A stretch of 6,507 nt of DNA from Candidatus Methylomirabilota bacterium (GTDB lineage Bacteria > Methylomirabilota > Methylomirabilia > Methylomirabilales > JACQHM01). Location of the stretch: positions 1-6,507 of the forward strand of contig JACQHM010000262.1 in assembly GCA_016199025.1 (NCBI GenBank). The letters are read 5' to 3'. Position 1 is the stretch's first letter, and every line of letters starts with the position of its first letter. Both the position numbers and the translations under genes were made by a program. Under the pieces are notes generated by a model. The model was not told the DNA's origin. It searched no databases and saw only the letters and a program-made list of their open reading frames with translations. Positions 6,208 to 6,507 of the stretch are shown here, piece by piece.

Positions 6208-6220
6208 GGGGCTTAGCCCC
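6208..6220 (-). terminator. Weak hairpin at the 3' end of the aromatic-rich gene
   Basis: GGGGCT and AGCCCC are perfect arms around one central base. On the minus strand the hairpin is followed by only TTT, then by a second possible stem (AAGCC with GGCTT). The stop codon TAA of the upstream gene lies inside the hairpin. The short T run makes it a poor intrinsic terminator, and some read-through into galT is possible. Confidence 0.3.
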
Positions 6221-6503
6221 CCGGCCGCTTCAGGAGGGTGGGGAGGATCCGGGCCTTCAGCTCGATCGGCGAAGCCTTCTGAAAATCCTCCGGCAGTTCC
6301 TTCAACTCCACGGGACGCCAGGGGCCGCTATAGTGCCTGGTGCTGTACCAGCGGCCCTTGCGGTGGTAGTAATAGCGCATCTCGGCCCTGGAGAAGAAAA
6401 GGTCCAAGTCCCGCTCGGGGACGACGGCGAAGAAGAGCTCTTTTGTCTCTGGGATCAGGATCAGTTTCGGCGCGGCCAACATGTTGACCGATGCCCAGCA
6501 CAT
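6213..6503 (-). CDS. Small aromatic-rich hypothetical protein, probably exported (5' end probably beyond window)
   Basis: At least 96 residues, with the frame still open to the right edge. The first ATG seen (6503) is 4 bases from the edge, so the true start is probably outside. The first dozen residues (MCWASVNMLAAPK) look like the end of a signal peptide. The core has a hydrophobic strand (13-18), then FFAVVPERDLDLFF (24-37) and an aromatic, basic stretch RYYYHRKGRWYSTRHYSGPW (43-62). The C-terminus is helical and charged (68-92). This pattern, a strand then YY-x-GRWY-x-(S/T)-x-x-Y-x-GPW, resembles small exported proteins of unknown function that I recall from Deltaproteobacteria; that link is memory of a pattern, not a search. 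It lies upstream of galT in the same direction but is separated by 157 bp with a hairpin and a promoter, so it probably belongs to a different unit. Confidence 0.65.
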   Translation of the reverse strand: MCWASVNMLAAPKLILIPETKELFFAVVPERDLDLFFSRAEMRYYYHRKGRWYSTRHYSGPWRPVELKELPEDFQKASPIELKARILPTLLKRPGG

Positions 6504-6507
6504 CGCC

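Overview
This is bacterial DNA, GC-rich (about 60% by eye) and densely coded. The two liv genes overlap by 4 bp and the other minus-strand genes sit close together. The gene set is a leucine/branched-chain-type ABC transporter, a secreted small protein, an M48 lipoprotein protease, a stand-alone Lrp/AsnC ligand-binding domain and a GalT-family nucleotidyltransferase. It suggests a chemically versatile Gram-negative-type environmental bacterium, for example from the Desulfobacterota, NC10 or Nitrospirota groups. That placement is a loose inference from gene style, not something the window proves. No CRISPR array, tRNA, rRNA, insertion sequence or phage gene was seen.

Positions 1-3212 (minus strand) hold a HAAT-family (LIV-type) transporter operon that reads leftward and off the window edge. 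livH is followed, through an ATGA overlap, by one uninterrupted frame. That frame contains the second permease (LivM), the first ATPase (LivG) and at least two thirds of the second ATPase (LivF). This LivM-LivG-LivF triple fusion is the most unusual thing in the window. No substrate-binding protein gene is visible.

Positions 3213-3494 form a divergent control region. Two back-to-back sigma70-like promoters drive livH leftward and a small exported protein rightward. Their -35 boxes lie in the arms of an imperfect dyad, and the rightward transcript would have a leader of about 130 nt that can fold over its own ribosome-binding site. Positions 3495-3944 (plus strand) encode the exported protein, of unknown function. 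Its 3' end overlaps, tail to tail, the end of the M48 gene.

Positions 3924-6055 (minus strand) look like one transcription unit: galT, then an Lrp/AsnC-type ligand-binding domain gene, then an M48 metalloprotease lipoprotein, behind a TTGACA promoter near 6164-6192. As read here, the Lrp/AsnC gene carries a single-base frameshift near its 5' end, either a real mutation or a sequence error. Positions 6213-6503 hold the 3' portion, or nearly all, of a small aromatic-rich hypothetical protein gene that enters from the right edge.
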